Notes: a model not told the origin generated them from the letters alone. Shown: positions 47,661 to 60,571, numbered from the stretch's first letter. The stretch is 64,000 bases of DNA from Anaspis maculata (GCA_949128115.1 OX421961.1:51446171-51510170); one strand, 5' to 3'. Made by a program: numbers and translations.

Positions 47661-49007
47661 CAGGTGTCCCAGAAATGGCGCATAAACTCTCCACTACGTT
47701 GTAGCGGAACTTCCAGGGAACTTTAGAAAAATAGTAAAAAAATTAAACCAAATAGTAAAATAGTAAACCACTCTTCGAGATATAAGAGTTTGAATTTGAA
47801 AACTCAACTTCTCCATTTCTGTGATTTTTTTAAAACAGCAATATTTATTTCATGGAGACAAAGCCTTTTTATTATTTTCTGGTGAAATAATCCTCAACAA
47901 CTTTTGATTAACGGCTACAGCCAAATTTAAATTTTGCAAATTTTCAATCAAATTACCCAGAAAATGGATCTGGCATCATCGGTGAAAAACAAATGAGTAG
48001 GTATACCTACAATCTGACATTGGATAAATAAAAAATCGAATGAAGTCATTTTCTGACAATAAGATCAGTCAGTGTCATTTTGCATCATTCCTGCCTCACT
48101 TTTCCGCGAATATTGTATGCGGCTAGCGAATACACTGATATGTTACTGATTTTGGGCGAACGTCGCGTCAATCACTTGCAGGCGGAACGCATTATTTACC
48201 CCCAGCAATACCCTCAAAGAAAGCATCCCGATCGTATGTGATAAGAGAACAGAAGAGAGAGCCAGAAGGACCGGACAGGAAGTATCAGTATTATTACAAG
48301 CAGATCGCGGCCGCCCTCGTCATGTGAGTGTACCTGATGATGCCTGATGCTGAAAAGGACGTTTTTGAACTGCTTCAGAATCAACCAAATCGAAAGGCTC
48401 ACAAAGTTTCACCGGGACTGCATGCTCTTACTTTTTCCTCGAATACGAGTAGTCCCAACGTCTATCGTCAAAGGAGCCTGACGAATATTGATATTCACAC
48501 ATGATTTGCAAGGATTCTTCCTTGGATTGTTAGTTCAAAACAAGTTAAATAAGTGAAAAGGGTATGGCGTTTTTTAAAGTGAATTTCTTTCTGGGACAGC
48601 CTTAGTAACTCCTAAATAGAAATGGGAGAAACGCAGTTTTACAAGTTTATTTTCTGAATGCGCGAAAGTTGTTGAAATTACGAAGAGGTGCGATCGGTAG
48701 CTATCAAAGCCAGTAGCTGTGTCAGTAGGCACCAGTATCAGTACCTACAAGGAAATGTCTAAATTGGCCCTAACAATGACCGTTTCTATGATGACCATGT
48801 TTATATTGGAACAATTGTATTCCTACCTAGCGGTACGTATGTAGGTGAGCACGTGCAGTCGTGCACGTTTGCCAAATCGACCGTTTAGTTTTTTGACGAT
48901 AACTTAATAAATAAAAGCCAAAGAATTTTTCTACTATTTTGCCCCGACTTGATGATGAGTTCCCAGCAACGTACTGGAGAGTTTATGCGCCATTTCTGGG
49001 ACACCTG
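47661..49007. mobile_element. Mariner-like transposon, deleted, TA flanked
   Basis: Ends are CAGGTGTCCCAGAAATGGC and GCCATTTCTGGGACACCTG, with imperfect inverted repeats of roughly 100 bases and TA on both sides. Unlike the foldbacks it has a unique interior carrying a degraded transposase N-terminus on the plus strand (48183-48540). The size of 1,347 bp and absence of DDE motifs indicate an internally deleted copy. It shares the CAGGxTGTCC end type with the foldbacks, so a related full-length element is a plausible driver of their movement. Confidence 0.8.
48183..48540 (+). pseudogene. Mariner-like transposase N-terminal HTH remnant (DUF4817 type)
   Basis: Reading across frame changes, AERIIYPQQYPQRKHPDR (48183 on) matches the N-terminal helix-turn-helix region of a transposase family common in insect genomes (pattern Y-x-ERFPNRRHP). 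It is followed by VSVLLQADRGRPRHVSVP with the linker motif GRPR at 48309-48320, then a VFELLQNQPNRKA-type helix. At least two frame breaks and a TGA right after HPDRM are present. The catalytic domain is missing. Family recognised by pattern only. Confidence 0.6.
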
Positions 49008-49216
49008 TATGCTAAATTCAATCATTTCACCTCAACTATATTTTCGGAGATATTCGATAGAGATCATCTTCAGAGATCCAACTTCTAGGGGTTTGTCGCT
49101 TCCTTACGAAGTATTTTTTCATCTATATTTATTGGAGCTTTTTTCTTATTTCAGATAGTAGAATCTGCTACTGAACTTTAATAAGCTAATTTAGGGACAG
49201 CCTGTATAAATATATA
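49008..49216. other. Short spacer
   Basis: About 200 bases between two elements; nothing recognised. Confidence 0.4.
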
Positions 49217-49420
49217 GGGCCGTATTCATATCCCGCTTAAGCCAAAAGTACATTTAGGGGCTATCCAGTTATAATTGATTTTTCAAAAATACAAATTTCA
49301 ATCGAGCGGCCATGTGTAATTGTAATATGTAATTTGGAACACTCAAATATAAATCGATAGCCCCTAAAAGCGCCCCTCTAAATGGGCTTTCAACTTAAAA
49401 GGGGGATATGGACACGGCCC
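49217..49420. mobile_element. MITE, GGGCCGTATTCATATCC ends
   Basis: A 204-bp element with inverted ends GGGCCGTATTCATATCC and GGATATGGACACGGCCC and an internal GGGGCTAT pair (near 49257 and 49360). ATA lies on both sides, possibly a 3-bp duplication. Superfamily not determined. Confidence 0.72.
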
Positions 49421-50599
49421 ATAATATTCATACTAGATAGTATAGGCGATTTACATTCAAAAAACGCCACCTGGTGTAGAGCTCGGTACTTGATCGTCGA
49501 GGACGTTTTTGGGAGAAACACATACTCCGACGTCTAGTAGCCTAGGTGGGCACTAGTGGATACCTGCAATACCCACATCAATAACATGAAATTTGACAAG
49601 TAGGAATGATGTAAAAGGAGGTTTGTTGTTGTGTCCCGTATTTGATCTTGTGGTTGGCGTATTTAGCAGGCTAGTAGTAGATCTAGTTCCAGAGGTGAAA
49701 GGCTGAAAGATTGCGCTATCAGCAATGCATTACATGGCAGGTGCGTTGGAAAAATTGCGACTGGTGGCTGTTACATTACACCTTTCGCAGGCAGATGCAA
49801 GCATGGTATGCTGCTTTGCCAGTAGCGCAGTAGCTCTCGCCACTGCGATTAGTGCCATTTCTGTCATTTATTGCCTGCTGATTTTGAGCCCCCAATCTCA
49901 AATGGGTCACAAAGCGAGCCTAAACCTTGATGTCAGTGCGGGGACAGAACACACGTTTGCGTCCCAATTACAATGGTAGCGAACTGTAAAATATAGAATG
50001 CGGATCTCCATGTGGGGTTAAGGCAGAAAATCTTGAGAAAAAGAAGACTGACAACGCAGCCAGCCCAAGCGGTGACCTTTTCTGGCGTGCCAGCAGTTGG
50101 TGTGTGCGGAGGGCTCGATCCACAGTCGTTGTTGCTGTTCCTTGGATGAAAGCTAGGGATGATGCAGAGAAAGGTCTGTCTGCGACGACGACGACGACGC
50201 TGGTCATCGATTTAAGGCCCAATAAAGGAGCCTGCGGGGCACCAAGGGTTCACAGGAACAAAAAAATTGCGGCAGTGCATTGACAGGACAGCAAAGTGAC
50301 AGTTTTGACGTGCCTCCAATTGACGTAACTGGCGACGTTACCGGGCGGCAACTTACACTTTCTCTAACAAATAACTCCCCAAATCGTCCTCGACGAATCA
50401 GCCATTTTCCCCAATAAGGTCAATCGCTTATAGTCTCGAATATTCTTCCAGTCGCTAGGGTGTCAAAAAATAAGTGAACTTTCTTCGGTTCACTATGTTC
50501 AAAAACGTACAATACTGGGATAACAGCCCTTCAAAGTTGTGATCCAAATATTGTTTTTCCCGTATCATGTTTATACTGTTGAACATATTAAAAATGTTT
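49421..50599. other. Non-coding, with a CAGGGTGG-family fragment
   Basis: No gene supported. From about 50458 a sequence (AGGGTGTCAAAAAATAAG, then AACAGCCCTTCAAAGTTG near 50523) resembles one arm of the 685-1727 family. A GAC trinucleotide run lies at 50183-50200. Confidence 0.45.
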
Positions 50600-50755
50600 G
50601 AAAATGTCAGCACCACTTTGTAAAGGTTGGTATATTAAAAAAAAATACAAAATTAATAAATTGCGGATGTGACCATGGCTATAGTTATTATATAGCCGAA
50701 ACTAGTCATCCTTTTTGAAATATACCAACCTTTACAAAGTGGTTCTGACATTTTC
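50600..50755. repeat. Short palindrome
   Basis: GTCAGCACCACTTTGTAAAGG near 50606 is matched inverted by CCTTTACAAAGTGGTTCTGAC near 50729; loop near 50675. About 156 bp. Confidence 0.72.
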
Positions 50756-52750
50756 AATCTACAAGATATACACCACTGCGAGAATGTTTGAAGAATTAGT
50801 CCTAGCGGTACACGTAAAAATGGCTCTAATGGGGTCTTATACAAAATTACAAAATACGATTATATTGCCCTAGGTCGATGCCTGGGTGAATAAAATCAAT
50901 TACTGTTCAGTTCAAAGAATATTTAAAAAATCTTTGGCATCAAGAGAGGAAATAGAAATCCAGCTCATCACAGTCCATCGTTCAAATCGAGAGAATAAGC
51001 GCGCCAAAAGCAGTACCGGGTTGCCGTTTATGGTTGCCACGTAAACGTCTAGGAACAGTCAACGTGACTCAATCAACATCAATATTTGCTGTCTGGTGTG
51101 CGAAACTGCTGCAAAAATGATCGGATTTGAGCATGATAAATCTCCCAGAGGGCCCAGAGTACGTACCAGAGACCATGCTGCGGACCTGGTCCATAATTTC
51201 TGTCGGAGAAATGCCAATTGTTTAAAGACCTGTATCAACAAGCCCCGCCTTGTCTACCTGACGCAGGCGAAGAAGATTCACTTTGATCTTTGATCAAGTT
51301 GTAAAAAGAGCACCATCTGAAATAACAGATTTTACCTTGGTACATTGAAATGCGTGCAGAAAGTTGTCCAAATCGTCGTCCTTCCATTGGTGTGCAACAC
51401 TTTGCCTTGTAGCTTTCGACCATAAACCTGACCGAGTCACCTAATTTCTTAGCAGTTGTTATTCGGGAAGACGCAGCTATTTTTTGTTAAAGTAGCGAAT
51501 GGAGATAATCCCTCTGATGGAATCATCACTTTGACGACACTTCCTCGTGGGAACCGAGGAACACAGCAAAACAGGAGAGACACACACATAGAGTCTGGCG
51601 GAGACGTCATGTCGACATATAACCACACAAAATAAAAGAATTTGACATAGCAAACCTTTGGCAACGCTTTCTAGTTTTCTGATGCAAAATTGCCACATTT
51701 ATAGTGACTGTCACCAAAATCCAAAAATAAAATTGTTCTCTGATGATACATAAATTCCCCGATATACATAAAGATGCTGCATTGTGTTGTTTTGTTTTTC
51801 CGGGATTTTTCAATCATATCTAGTAAAAATTCATGGACTGTAGACGCTTTATCAGACACAATCTGACAACAACGCTCAATGCATATTACACGACGACCTA
51901 GCCAGTGCGCAAGCGCGGAACAGGTTCTTGACGTCATCAACCTTCCAGTTCAATATCCACCTGTTGCCGCCCAAATTTTCAACTTTTTTTTCTGAAAAAA
52001 GTTGGGACTTTTGGGACGAAATGTTCTCATGCCTGTAGTGATCTGAGTTTTTACTTTCTTTTGAACAAATAAAAAAAAAGTGGTATAAGACCCCATTGTG
52101 ACAAAAGTGTGAAATTTGGTGTGTGGACTCCTAAAAGCATTTAATAGGTTTTCAACATATCTAACAGGGTTTTTGCACATGAACATTTATATCATTGCTA
52201 ATCGAATCTTTTATTTATGAACGAATATTATATTCACAAATATTTAGTACAAAATTTTCCTATGGAACTTGTAAATTCTCCATAATCTTTTGAGAACTTC
52301 TGTTATGTTATCGACCATGGTAGCGCCCGTATGGCGTCATTCACTGTTCGGTCTGGTATCGCGATCGGCAGTCCATTTGAAATACAGATCCATGCGTTAT
52401 TGGCATTGTGGAATGGTAGGTATCTATCTTATCGCTTGTAAACTGTAGATGCTAGTCTGACATCCGACATTGTACTCACTCTGATTATAAGTACTGTAAA
52501 GCCTGTCTTACGACAAAATAGATCACACTGGTTATTTCTAGTTCTATCCGAACAATATGTCATGTCTATGCACTGACTCGTTTAGAAGGAAATACCTTAG
52601 TGAAAATACGGACAGACAGACAGACAGACAGACGGACAGACGGATGGCAAAGCGCGGCTGATACGCTTAAAACGGTTCTTGACAACTCGGCTTTGTTATG
52701 TTTTACTTGAACAATTTCACATTGAAATCTTTGTAGGTATACCGAGTAAT
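50756..52750. other. Non-coding, two GGGGTCTTATAC words, GACA microsatellite
   Basis: GGGGTCTTATAC (near 50831) recurs inverted as GTATAAGACCCC (near 52083), hinting at an eroded inverted pair about 1.25 kb apart that I could not extend. A CAGA/GACA microsatellite lies at about 52611-52642. No domain-bearing frame. Confidence 0.4.
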
Positions 52751-55700
52751 TAGTACTAGCGGTACCTACACAAAAAAATCCTGCACTTTGTGATACAAAC
52801 AAGAACTTCGGCATGATTGTTCCTAGAACCAAAATGAATAATTTGGCCCGCTGTTCTTTTCGATTACCCCCTGCTGGTCCGGAACTTAAGGGGTACAAGG
52901 GGGACATGACTTTTTTTTGCTTCAAGCACTAAACACTGCTATCGATTCATGTTTGATGTCATTTTTGAATAACTAGAACCTGCTGGTCACGATGTCGCCA
53001 CTGTCAGGATGATGCGCCTGTCGGGAGACAAGGTAAAGCTGTCAGATTTGCAGTGAGGGCTCCCTGAAATAACAAATTTTGGTCATCGAAGGGGATGTGT
53101 GGGGTATAATTTTTGACATAATCGAGGTCTGCGAACTCGTTTCTTGGTGTAAAAATGTGATTGGTTTAAAACTGTGGAAAATATGAGGGGTCAAAATTAT
53201 GATTATCGATTATCAAACATTTACGATTCGCATTGAACCGAGTTTTGTTGCACTTTTTATTAGGCTGGGTCAGCGAATTATCATGCCGTCATTGCCGAGG
53301 CGCTGCGTTCTCCAGAAGTCGACTTATTAGTCGGGGTGGTACGCGACATAAAATAGCAAAATACCGCAAATGAATTAGACGGGATGCCCTTTGGTATGAT
53401 GACTACTTATACCAAGGTGATTAATTTTCGCCAAGGATGCGTCAACATTTCCCACTCAGAAAAAAAGATGGCGACGATTTTTGACAGGAGCGAATTTTTT
53501 ATGAAACATATGCGTGTGGCACATGTTTTCTCACTAATTTTGACCTCCTGAATACGAATATGGAGTTTATTTTCACATTGGAAATCAACTTGACCTCATA
53601 TTTCACATCTGAAAACCGCAAAAATAGCAGACTCTCGCTAATTTTTGAACTGAAAATTTTATGTACCATCAACGGCGATTTCCAGCCTTGAGCTGGCTGT
53701 ATAGATCCCATAGAACATGTAAACAGTCTAAGTTCTGCAAAATAACTCTTCAAACATCGCCAGGGTGCGCCTCAAATCATACCAAAAATGGGCGCTGGGA
53801 GCACACTTATTTGCTGCGGCTGGATGGGGAATGTAAGTGTGGAAGGAAGAATGTTGTGCAATATGTTTTACTGTTTAATATGACATACCAAGCATTTATC
53901 AACATACCATAGGGATTTGAAACAAAATATCGTACAAACAAATTTTCATGATTTGTCAATAATTTTTTTTATGACAGGTACAATTGATACCAAAAAACGT
54001 AGCTCTGATTTTGATGATGTTCTTTATCAAGGTGAATACATCAAGAGACCTTTCTCACCTGGAATAACCACCCTAGCTCAAAGTTTCATATAACATAAAG
54101 CATTTTCGTCAGATCCGCGATTGCCAAACATCAGAAAAGCGTCTATTAATAATTTCAAAGTCCTTCTTTGAACTTGTTCTGGAATGCAACATACGGCTGA
54201 TGGTTAAGCTTTGGCTTAAGTTTTCTGTCTCGCCCGTGAACTCATTCAGGTGTCTTCTGGACTGGATATGCACCAACGGCAAAGGTTCAGTAGGACCTTC
54301 AGTGTTATTCGTATTTCTATGGCACCAACTTCAAATTTGTTGCCTTGTGTGTGTCATAATAATGCGAGAATAAAAGTAATGAGCTATTAATGGAGGCTCA
54401 AAAGCGTCTAGGACGTGAACAAGCCAAAGAGCAAGAAACATACACCATGTATCATAGGTACTATAGTTGCAAAATAAGAGTCGTAATGTTGAAAAGGTCT
54501 TGGTGCCTACCTGATCACTTTTCCATATGTTTTCCATGTCCGTTTTCTATGCCTGTTCACGTCCTAGGTGTTTTTGCGCCTTGACTGATAATACTATAGT
54601 TCCATTCTCGCCAAATCCAACACACACAAGACAACAAATTTCAAATTGGTAATAACACTGAAGATCCTACTGCCCTTCGCCGTTGGTGCATATCCAGTCC
54701 GAAAATTTCTAGACACCTGAATGAGTTCATGGGCGATATACAAATACTCGTAGAAAACTTTGAACCAAAGATTCACCCTCAGCCGTATGTTACATTCTAG
54801 AACAAGTGTAAGGACAAAACTTTAAAATCAAAAGACGCTTTTCTGATGTTTGGCAACCGCAAGTCTAACGAAAAATGATTTAATTATGAGTCGCTATACC
54901 GAAACTTTGAGCTAAGGTAGTTGTTCCAGGTGAAAAAGGTTTCTTGATGTATTTACATTGATGGAAGACATCATCAAAATCAAAGCTATGTTTTTTAGTA
55001 TTATTGAAAAAAAAGTTATCAACAAATTATGAAAATATATTTTTTTGGTTTTTTATCTGAAATTGTCATTGTATGTTGATAAATCCTCAGTATATGTAAG
55101 CTTACTATATAAAACAGTGGAATGTATTGCAAAACATTTTCCATTTCATACTTAGATCCCTTAAATCAGCCGCAGAAAAATGTGCTCCCAGAGCTCATAT
55201 TTTGTATGTTTTGGGGCGCACCCTGGCGATGTTTGTAGAGTTATTTTGCAGAATTTACACTGTTAGCTTGTTCCGTGGGATCTATTTAACGAGCTCAAGG
55301 CTGGAAATCGATGTAATTGGCATACAAAATTTTCAATTCGAAAATAAGCGAGAGTCTGCTATTTTTGCGGTTTTCAGATGTGAAATATGAGGTCGATTTG
55401 ATGTCTGATGTAAAAATAAACTCGATATTCGTGTTCAGGAGGTCAAAATTAGTAAGAAAACATATCCCACATGCCTATGTTTTACAAAAATTCAGGTCCT
55501 GTCAAAAATCGTCGCCATCTTTTTTCCTGAGTGGGAAATGTTGTCGCATCCTTGGAGAAAATTAATCACCTTGGTATGAGTAGTTATCATGCCAAAGGGC
55601 ATCCCGTCTAATTCATTTGCGGTATTCAAAATCGTAGCACCCCGACTATTATGACGAATAATTTCGAATTGAAATAATTCCTGAAACTGGCTATATGGAC

Positions 55701-57133
55701 CGTTAGGGAAAGTGTGGAGTATAATTTGGGCCACCTTTAGAGTCATCAAACTTACTTTTTAGCATAAAGATAAAATTCTGCCAATATTAAGGGGGTTCAT
55801 GGAATATAGATTTTTCGCTTTTTTCTACGCAAGCACTCGTTTGAATCTTTGAAGAAATATATTTCAGCATTAATTGATAACGCCGATGCGATGCTGTCAT
55901 CGCTGAAGCGATACGTCAACCAGAGGCCGAGTGGGAGCTGTAACTCTTTGTACTTGGGGTGCGCGTCTTGAATTAGGTTAGATTGGTCTTGAAATATGAT
56001 GTGTTGGGCATCGATTCCAGTGGTTTTTGGGTCGCTGATTTCATTTCTCAATGCAAAATTTTTCTTGGGTTGGAATTTGGGGAGAGGGGCGATATTTCCC
56101 ATGTACTAAGAACAGCTACAACTCCGCTTGTGAGTCAATCAAAATTTTACATTGGGAAATGAAATCAGCGACCCAAAAAACATTAGAAATGATGCCCAAC
56201 ACATCATATTTCAAGACCAAACTAACCTAATTCAAGACGCGCACCCCAAGTACAAAGAGTTACAGCCCCCACTCGGCTTCTGGTTGACATATCGCTTCAG
56301 TGATGACAGCATCGCATCGGCGTCATCATTTTATGCTGAAATGTATTTTTTCAAGGTTCAAGGCGAGTGCTTGTGGACCAGAGAGTACAAAATTCCCATT
56401 TCATGAGCCCCCTTGATATTGACAGAATTTCATTTTTATGCAAAAAAGTAGACTCTCTGAGTCTAAAGGTGGTCGAAGTGATATTCCACTCTTTTTTAAA
56501 TGGCCACTGCAGCGACTTTCAAGAACTTTTCCAATTCGAATAAATCCGTCATAACTCGACTTCTGGCGAACGCAGCGTCTCGACAATGGCGGTATCGTGA
56601 CTCGCTAGCACAGCCCAATCAAAAGTGCAATAAAAGTGGAATCAATACAAATCGTGTATGTTTGAAGATCAATAATCATAATTTTGACCCAACATATTTT
56701 CTACAGTTTCAAACCAATTACATTTTTACAAAAAGAAATGAGTTCGCAGACTTCTATTATGTCAGAAATGATACCTCACACATCATATTCGATGACCAAA
56801 ATTTATTAATTCAGGAAGCCTCCATCGTAAAATTGACAGCTCTACATTGTCTCCCGACAGGCGCATCATTCTGACAGTGGCGACATCGTGATCAGCAGGC
56901 TCTAGTTATCCAGAAATGACATCAAACATGATTCGATAGCAGTGTTTAGTGCTTGCAGCAAAAAATAGTCATGTACCCCTTGTACCCCCCAAATCCCGGA
57001 CCAGCAGGGGGTAATCGAAAGGAACAGCGGGCCAAATTATTCGTTTTGGATCTAGGAACAATTGTGCCGAAGTTCTTGTTTGTATCACAAAATGAAGGAT
57101 TGTACGAGATTATGTTGTGAACCGCTAGTACTA
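52751..57133. mobile_element. 4.4-kb palindromic element, TIR TAGTACTAGCGGT
   Basis: The left end reads TAGTACTAGCGGTAC and the right end ACCGCTAGTACTA. The left arm (52751 to about 54490, 1.73 kb) is matched through most of its length by the right arm (about 54490 to 57133, 1.75 kb after subtracting the 900-bp element at 55652-56551). Matched words include GATTACCCCCTGCTGGTCCGG near 52861 and its complement near 57000, and ATGCCCTTTGGTATGA near 53383 and its complement near 55580. No transposase is recognised; frames in the arms are mirror images. Confidence 0.85.
55652..56551. mobile_element. Nested 900-bp palindrome, TGACGnAT ends, TA flanked
   Basis: It begins TGACGAATAATTTCGAATTG and ends CAATTCGAATAAATCCGTCA with TA on both sides; the centre is near 56100. 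The left arm of the host palindrome (near 53330) has the uninterrupted sequence, which confirms insertion. Frames 55797-56102 (minus) and 56152-56406 (plus) read nearly the same peptide because they are the two arms. Confidence 0.88.
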
Positions 57134-58518
57134 AATGAAACAAGAAGGCACGAGTAAAATCGGTCAATAATGCATAATTGCATAGGTCTACTTCACCAAT
57201 TAGTGGTCGAAGGTGAAAATCGAGGTGAAAATCAAATTATAAATCTTTCCCCAAGCAGAGAAATGAGCAATGAGAAATGATATTCACCTCTCCCTTAGGT
57301 TCCAAAGCACAGGTTAACTCTACGATCCGACCATAACAGCTTTGATTAAAAAAATCACAAGCAAAAATAAATTCGGAGCTTATCACGGTTTAATGCGTGT
57401 ATCATTTCAGTTTGCCAAGTGTTCTGCTATTATTTTCATTTTATGGCGGTCCCCCGAGCCGGCGTCTTGTGACAAAATATGGCGGTCACATACGTTTCAC
57501 CTCTTGACCACCAATATCTTTGAGATTAGCACTCCAAATGGCCACTTACTTACATATTAACTCCCGCTGAACAGGTGTCCATACTTTCTTTTGTCTTACC
57601 TTAGGTATGACCGAGGTATGACCCTGACAATATTCCACGATACCTACCTACTTACTTTCACAGCTATATTTTTTATCCTGTCGATGAATCCTATAGGTAT
57701 TATCTCTCTAGGTCATTGGCAGGCAAACGAGGGTGATTTTGGCCAGGCCACAGCCTACCCAAGCAGGCAGCAGGCAAGTTCAAGTGGAAGTTTTTGATCA
57801 TACGGTATTACATACCTACTGCAAAGAACAAAATGGACTACCTACCTATATTAATAATCCGCACTTTCCTCTTCCACTAGTGTTTTTTATAAATTAGGTA
57901 TGTTCTGGGATGCATGCGCACTGGCAGTGTATCAAAGAGTAGATCTCACGTACACGAGTGAGAGATGTGGGAGTTTCCATGGAGTTTCAAGGAGCATGTA
58001 GTTGTCTTTCTTCCCGATCTGCGCCTGCGCTTTGAATTTTCAGTATGATCTTTATATTCATAAATTGCGAAAACAATATCCACGTGGGCATCTACCTACT
58101 TTGAAGGAAATCGGGCTTTTCACTTGCTTATCATTAATTTATCTACGACCACTATCGTAAGTTACCAATAGCAAATGACTAACAATTCTAGTAAGTTGAT
58201 CTTTACACACGGATAGCCGTGTGTAAAGTGAGGCGATCGCACGGTTAGGGAATTTATGGTTAAAATTTGGTTCCAAAACTGTCAATGTGACCTTAAAGGC
58301 AAAGCAAATTTTTGAACGCCTATCTGAAAAACGCCTACTTCTCCCTACACTTAAAAACCTTCATATTGCGAAAATTCGCACTTGCAGGGCCGACCGCAGT
58401 CATGTCCTACGCACCAAGAACATCTGTGAGGCAACTCTCTTATATCTTTACGGGCCGCAACTCCATGGAGGTGAGATGTAAGAACGACAGAATCTTGTAT
58501 AACTTTCGTTTGAAAACG
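57134..58518. other. Non-coding region
   Basis: No gene or element ends recognised. Several ACCTACCT runs. Confidence 0.4.
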
Positions 58519-60027
58519 GTTCACGGTTCGGCAAAATGTGAAATAGCGAAAAAAATTGTCCACCAAATCTAACACCGTAGCTTGATTCTTTATTATTTTC
58601 TGATCCAGAAAAACCCAATTTCAAAATAATTCATCGGTGAATTTGTCCTGTGGACAATTTAATTGTTTTTTTTCTAAATTTCAGTGGGTTTTTCTCATGT
58701 TCATTCTTTGAGGCCCATGTGCAACTTGACGTTAAAATATAGTGGTTGGTGCCAAATTGTTCCTTAGACCATGATGAGCAAGAATCGCGATGGTGGACAT
58801 CTGAGACTCACGACTGCGCAGCCGGAGGGGGGAAAGGGCAGAGAACGTGCTGAGGAAGAGATAACATTTTTTTAACTCATGAACCGAAAGAGGTGGAATT
58901 ATCAAATATGGCATACATGCTCACTATTTTACGCCAATGAAGTTGCAGCAAACCGTTTTTGAAAATATCGAACCGTTTCAGGAAAATCTCGATAAACTTA
59001 TTCTTATTCTGAGAATGTTATCAATAAAATCCAAATTATTGACGAATTTGAAAGATAAAAAGGGACAACTTACCCAAGTTAGGTTAGTGCTCGGGTTAGT
59101 GGCTGCTTTGGCGAGAAAAATGCATGGACATTTTGTTGTCTCACGTGAATCTGCACAAGACTAGTGTCACATGATGGCTCATTATGAACCGGCAAAGGAC
59201 GGCTTTTATCATTAAATGTATTAGTTTTTGAAGTCACCTACCAAAACTGTTGAATACAAGTTGAAAGGTTATCTGTTGGGAGTTATTTGAACTAAAGAGG
59301 GCTCATTTTCCACAAAAAAATCCATCAAAAACGAATTCCTGATAGACATAACCAAGCTCTTCGGGGAGACCAATGGCCAAGAATGACCGAAAAAGTCACG
59401 TAGGTAGGTGAATAATGGGGTCTTATTTCCTGAAATAGAAGACCAAGGGATTTTCATCAATATGCATATATTTCCAACACCTCTAGCTGCCAAAAATATT
59501 ATTGTGTAGTTTTTTTGTATGTTTTCAACAGTAAAATTTTCAAAAAAAAGTTCAATTGAGATCTCTCTGGAACGGTTCAGTATTTTCAAAAATGGTTTAC
59601 TGCGTTATCAATGGCGTAAAATAGCGAGCTCGTATACGATATTTCATAATTCCAACTCTTTTGGTTCATGAGTTAACATTTTTTATCTCTTCTTTAGCAC
59701 GTTTCCTGCCCCCTCCCCTCCTTCGGCTGCCCAGTCGCGGATCTTAGATGTCCACCATCGTGATACTTGTTTGTCATGGTCCAAGGAACAATTTGGCACC
59801 AATCACTATACTTGAACTAAACGTTGCAGATGGACCTCAAAAAATGAACATAAGAAAACCTACTGGGATAAATGAAATTTGTAATTAATTGCCCACAGGA
59901 CAAATTCACCGATGAATTATTTTGAAATTGGGTTTTTCTGGATCGGAAAATAATGAAGAATCAAGCTACGGTGTTAGATTTGGTGGACAATTTTTTTCGC
60001 TATTTCACATTTTGCCGAACCGTGGGT
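58519..60027. mobile_element. Foldback element, 1.5 kb
   Basis: The arms start near CACGGTTCGGCAAAATGTGA (58522) and end near TCACATTTTGCCGAACCGTG (60024), with a centre near 59270. The words CCAATTTCAAAATAATTCATC near 58616 and its complement near 59910 confirm the pairing. A TA duplication is not evident at these borders. Confidence 0.8.
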
Positions 60028-60571
60028 TATTGTAAACTTATGAATTATTTTATGATTTGCACCTACAGAGCTTCATTATTCCTTAATTTTACTAATGTGA
60101 ATAGCGCCAGCAATTTACAAATTGAATCCTGTTCGAATTCATCAGCTGCACCCCGATATGTGCTGATATCAAGTGGGTAGGCAAGCAGCATGACGTGTCA
60201 TTTTGACGGGTCGTCGTCGGGTCAACAACTGTCAACTACAAAAGTGCCCCCTTCGACTTTTGTTAGTTACAATTTTCATCAGGTTTGTGAAGTATTACCC
60301 ATTTACTCACTTTCTACGTTACTAATTTACTGTTTAGGGTGGGCAACAACCGCAGCCACAACGAGGAACCTTGATAATGTAAAATCGACCACCTGTCCCA
60401 GCGCTTCTGCTTGTGATCTATCGCCCAGTGTCCAGCTAAGCCATGGAGGCCTGCGAATTTTAGATTTTTGCCAGGTATGCACCTAGGTATACACTGTCGA
60501 TACCCACCCAAACATTTGTGAGCAATGGGTCATTCTTATTTTTAGATTCTCAAAGAACAAACTTAGCATGA

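Noticed and set aside
55797..56406. Two frames on opposite strands encoding nearly the same peptide
   Set aside because: They are the two arms of one palindrome, not a duplicated gene pair.
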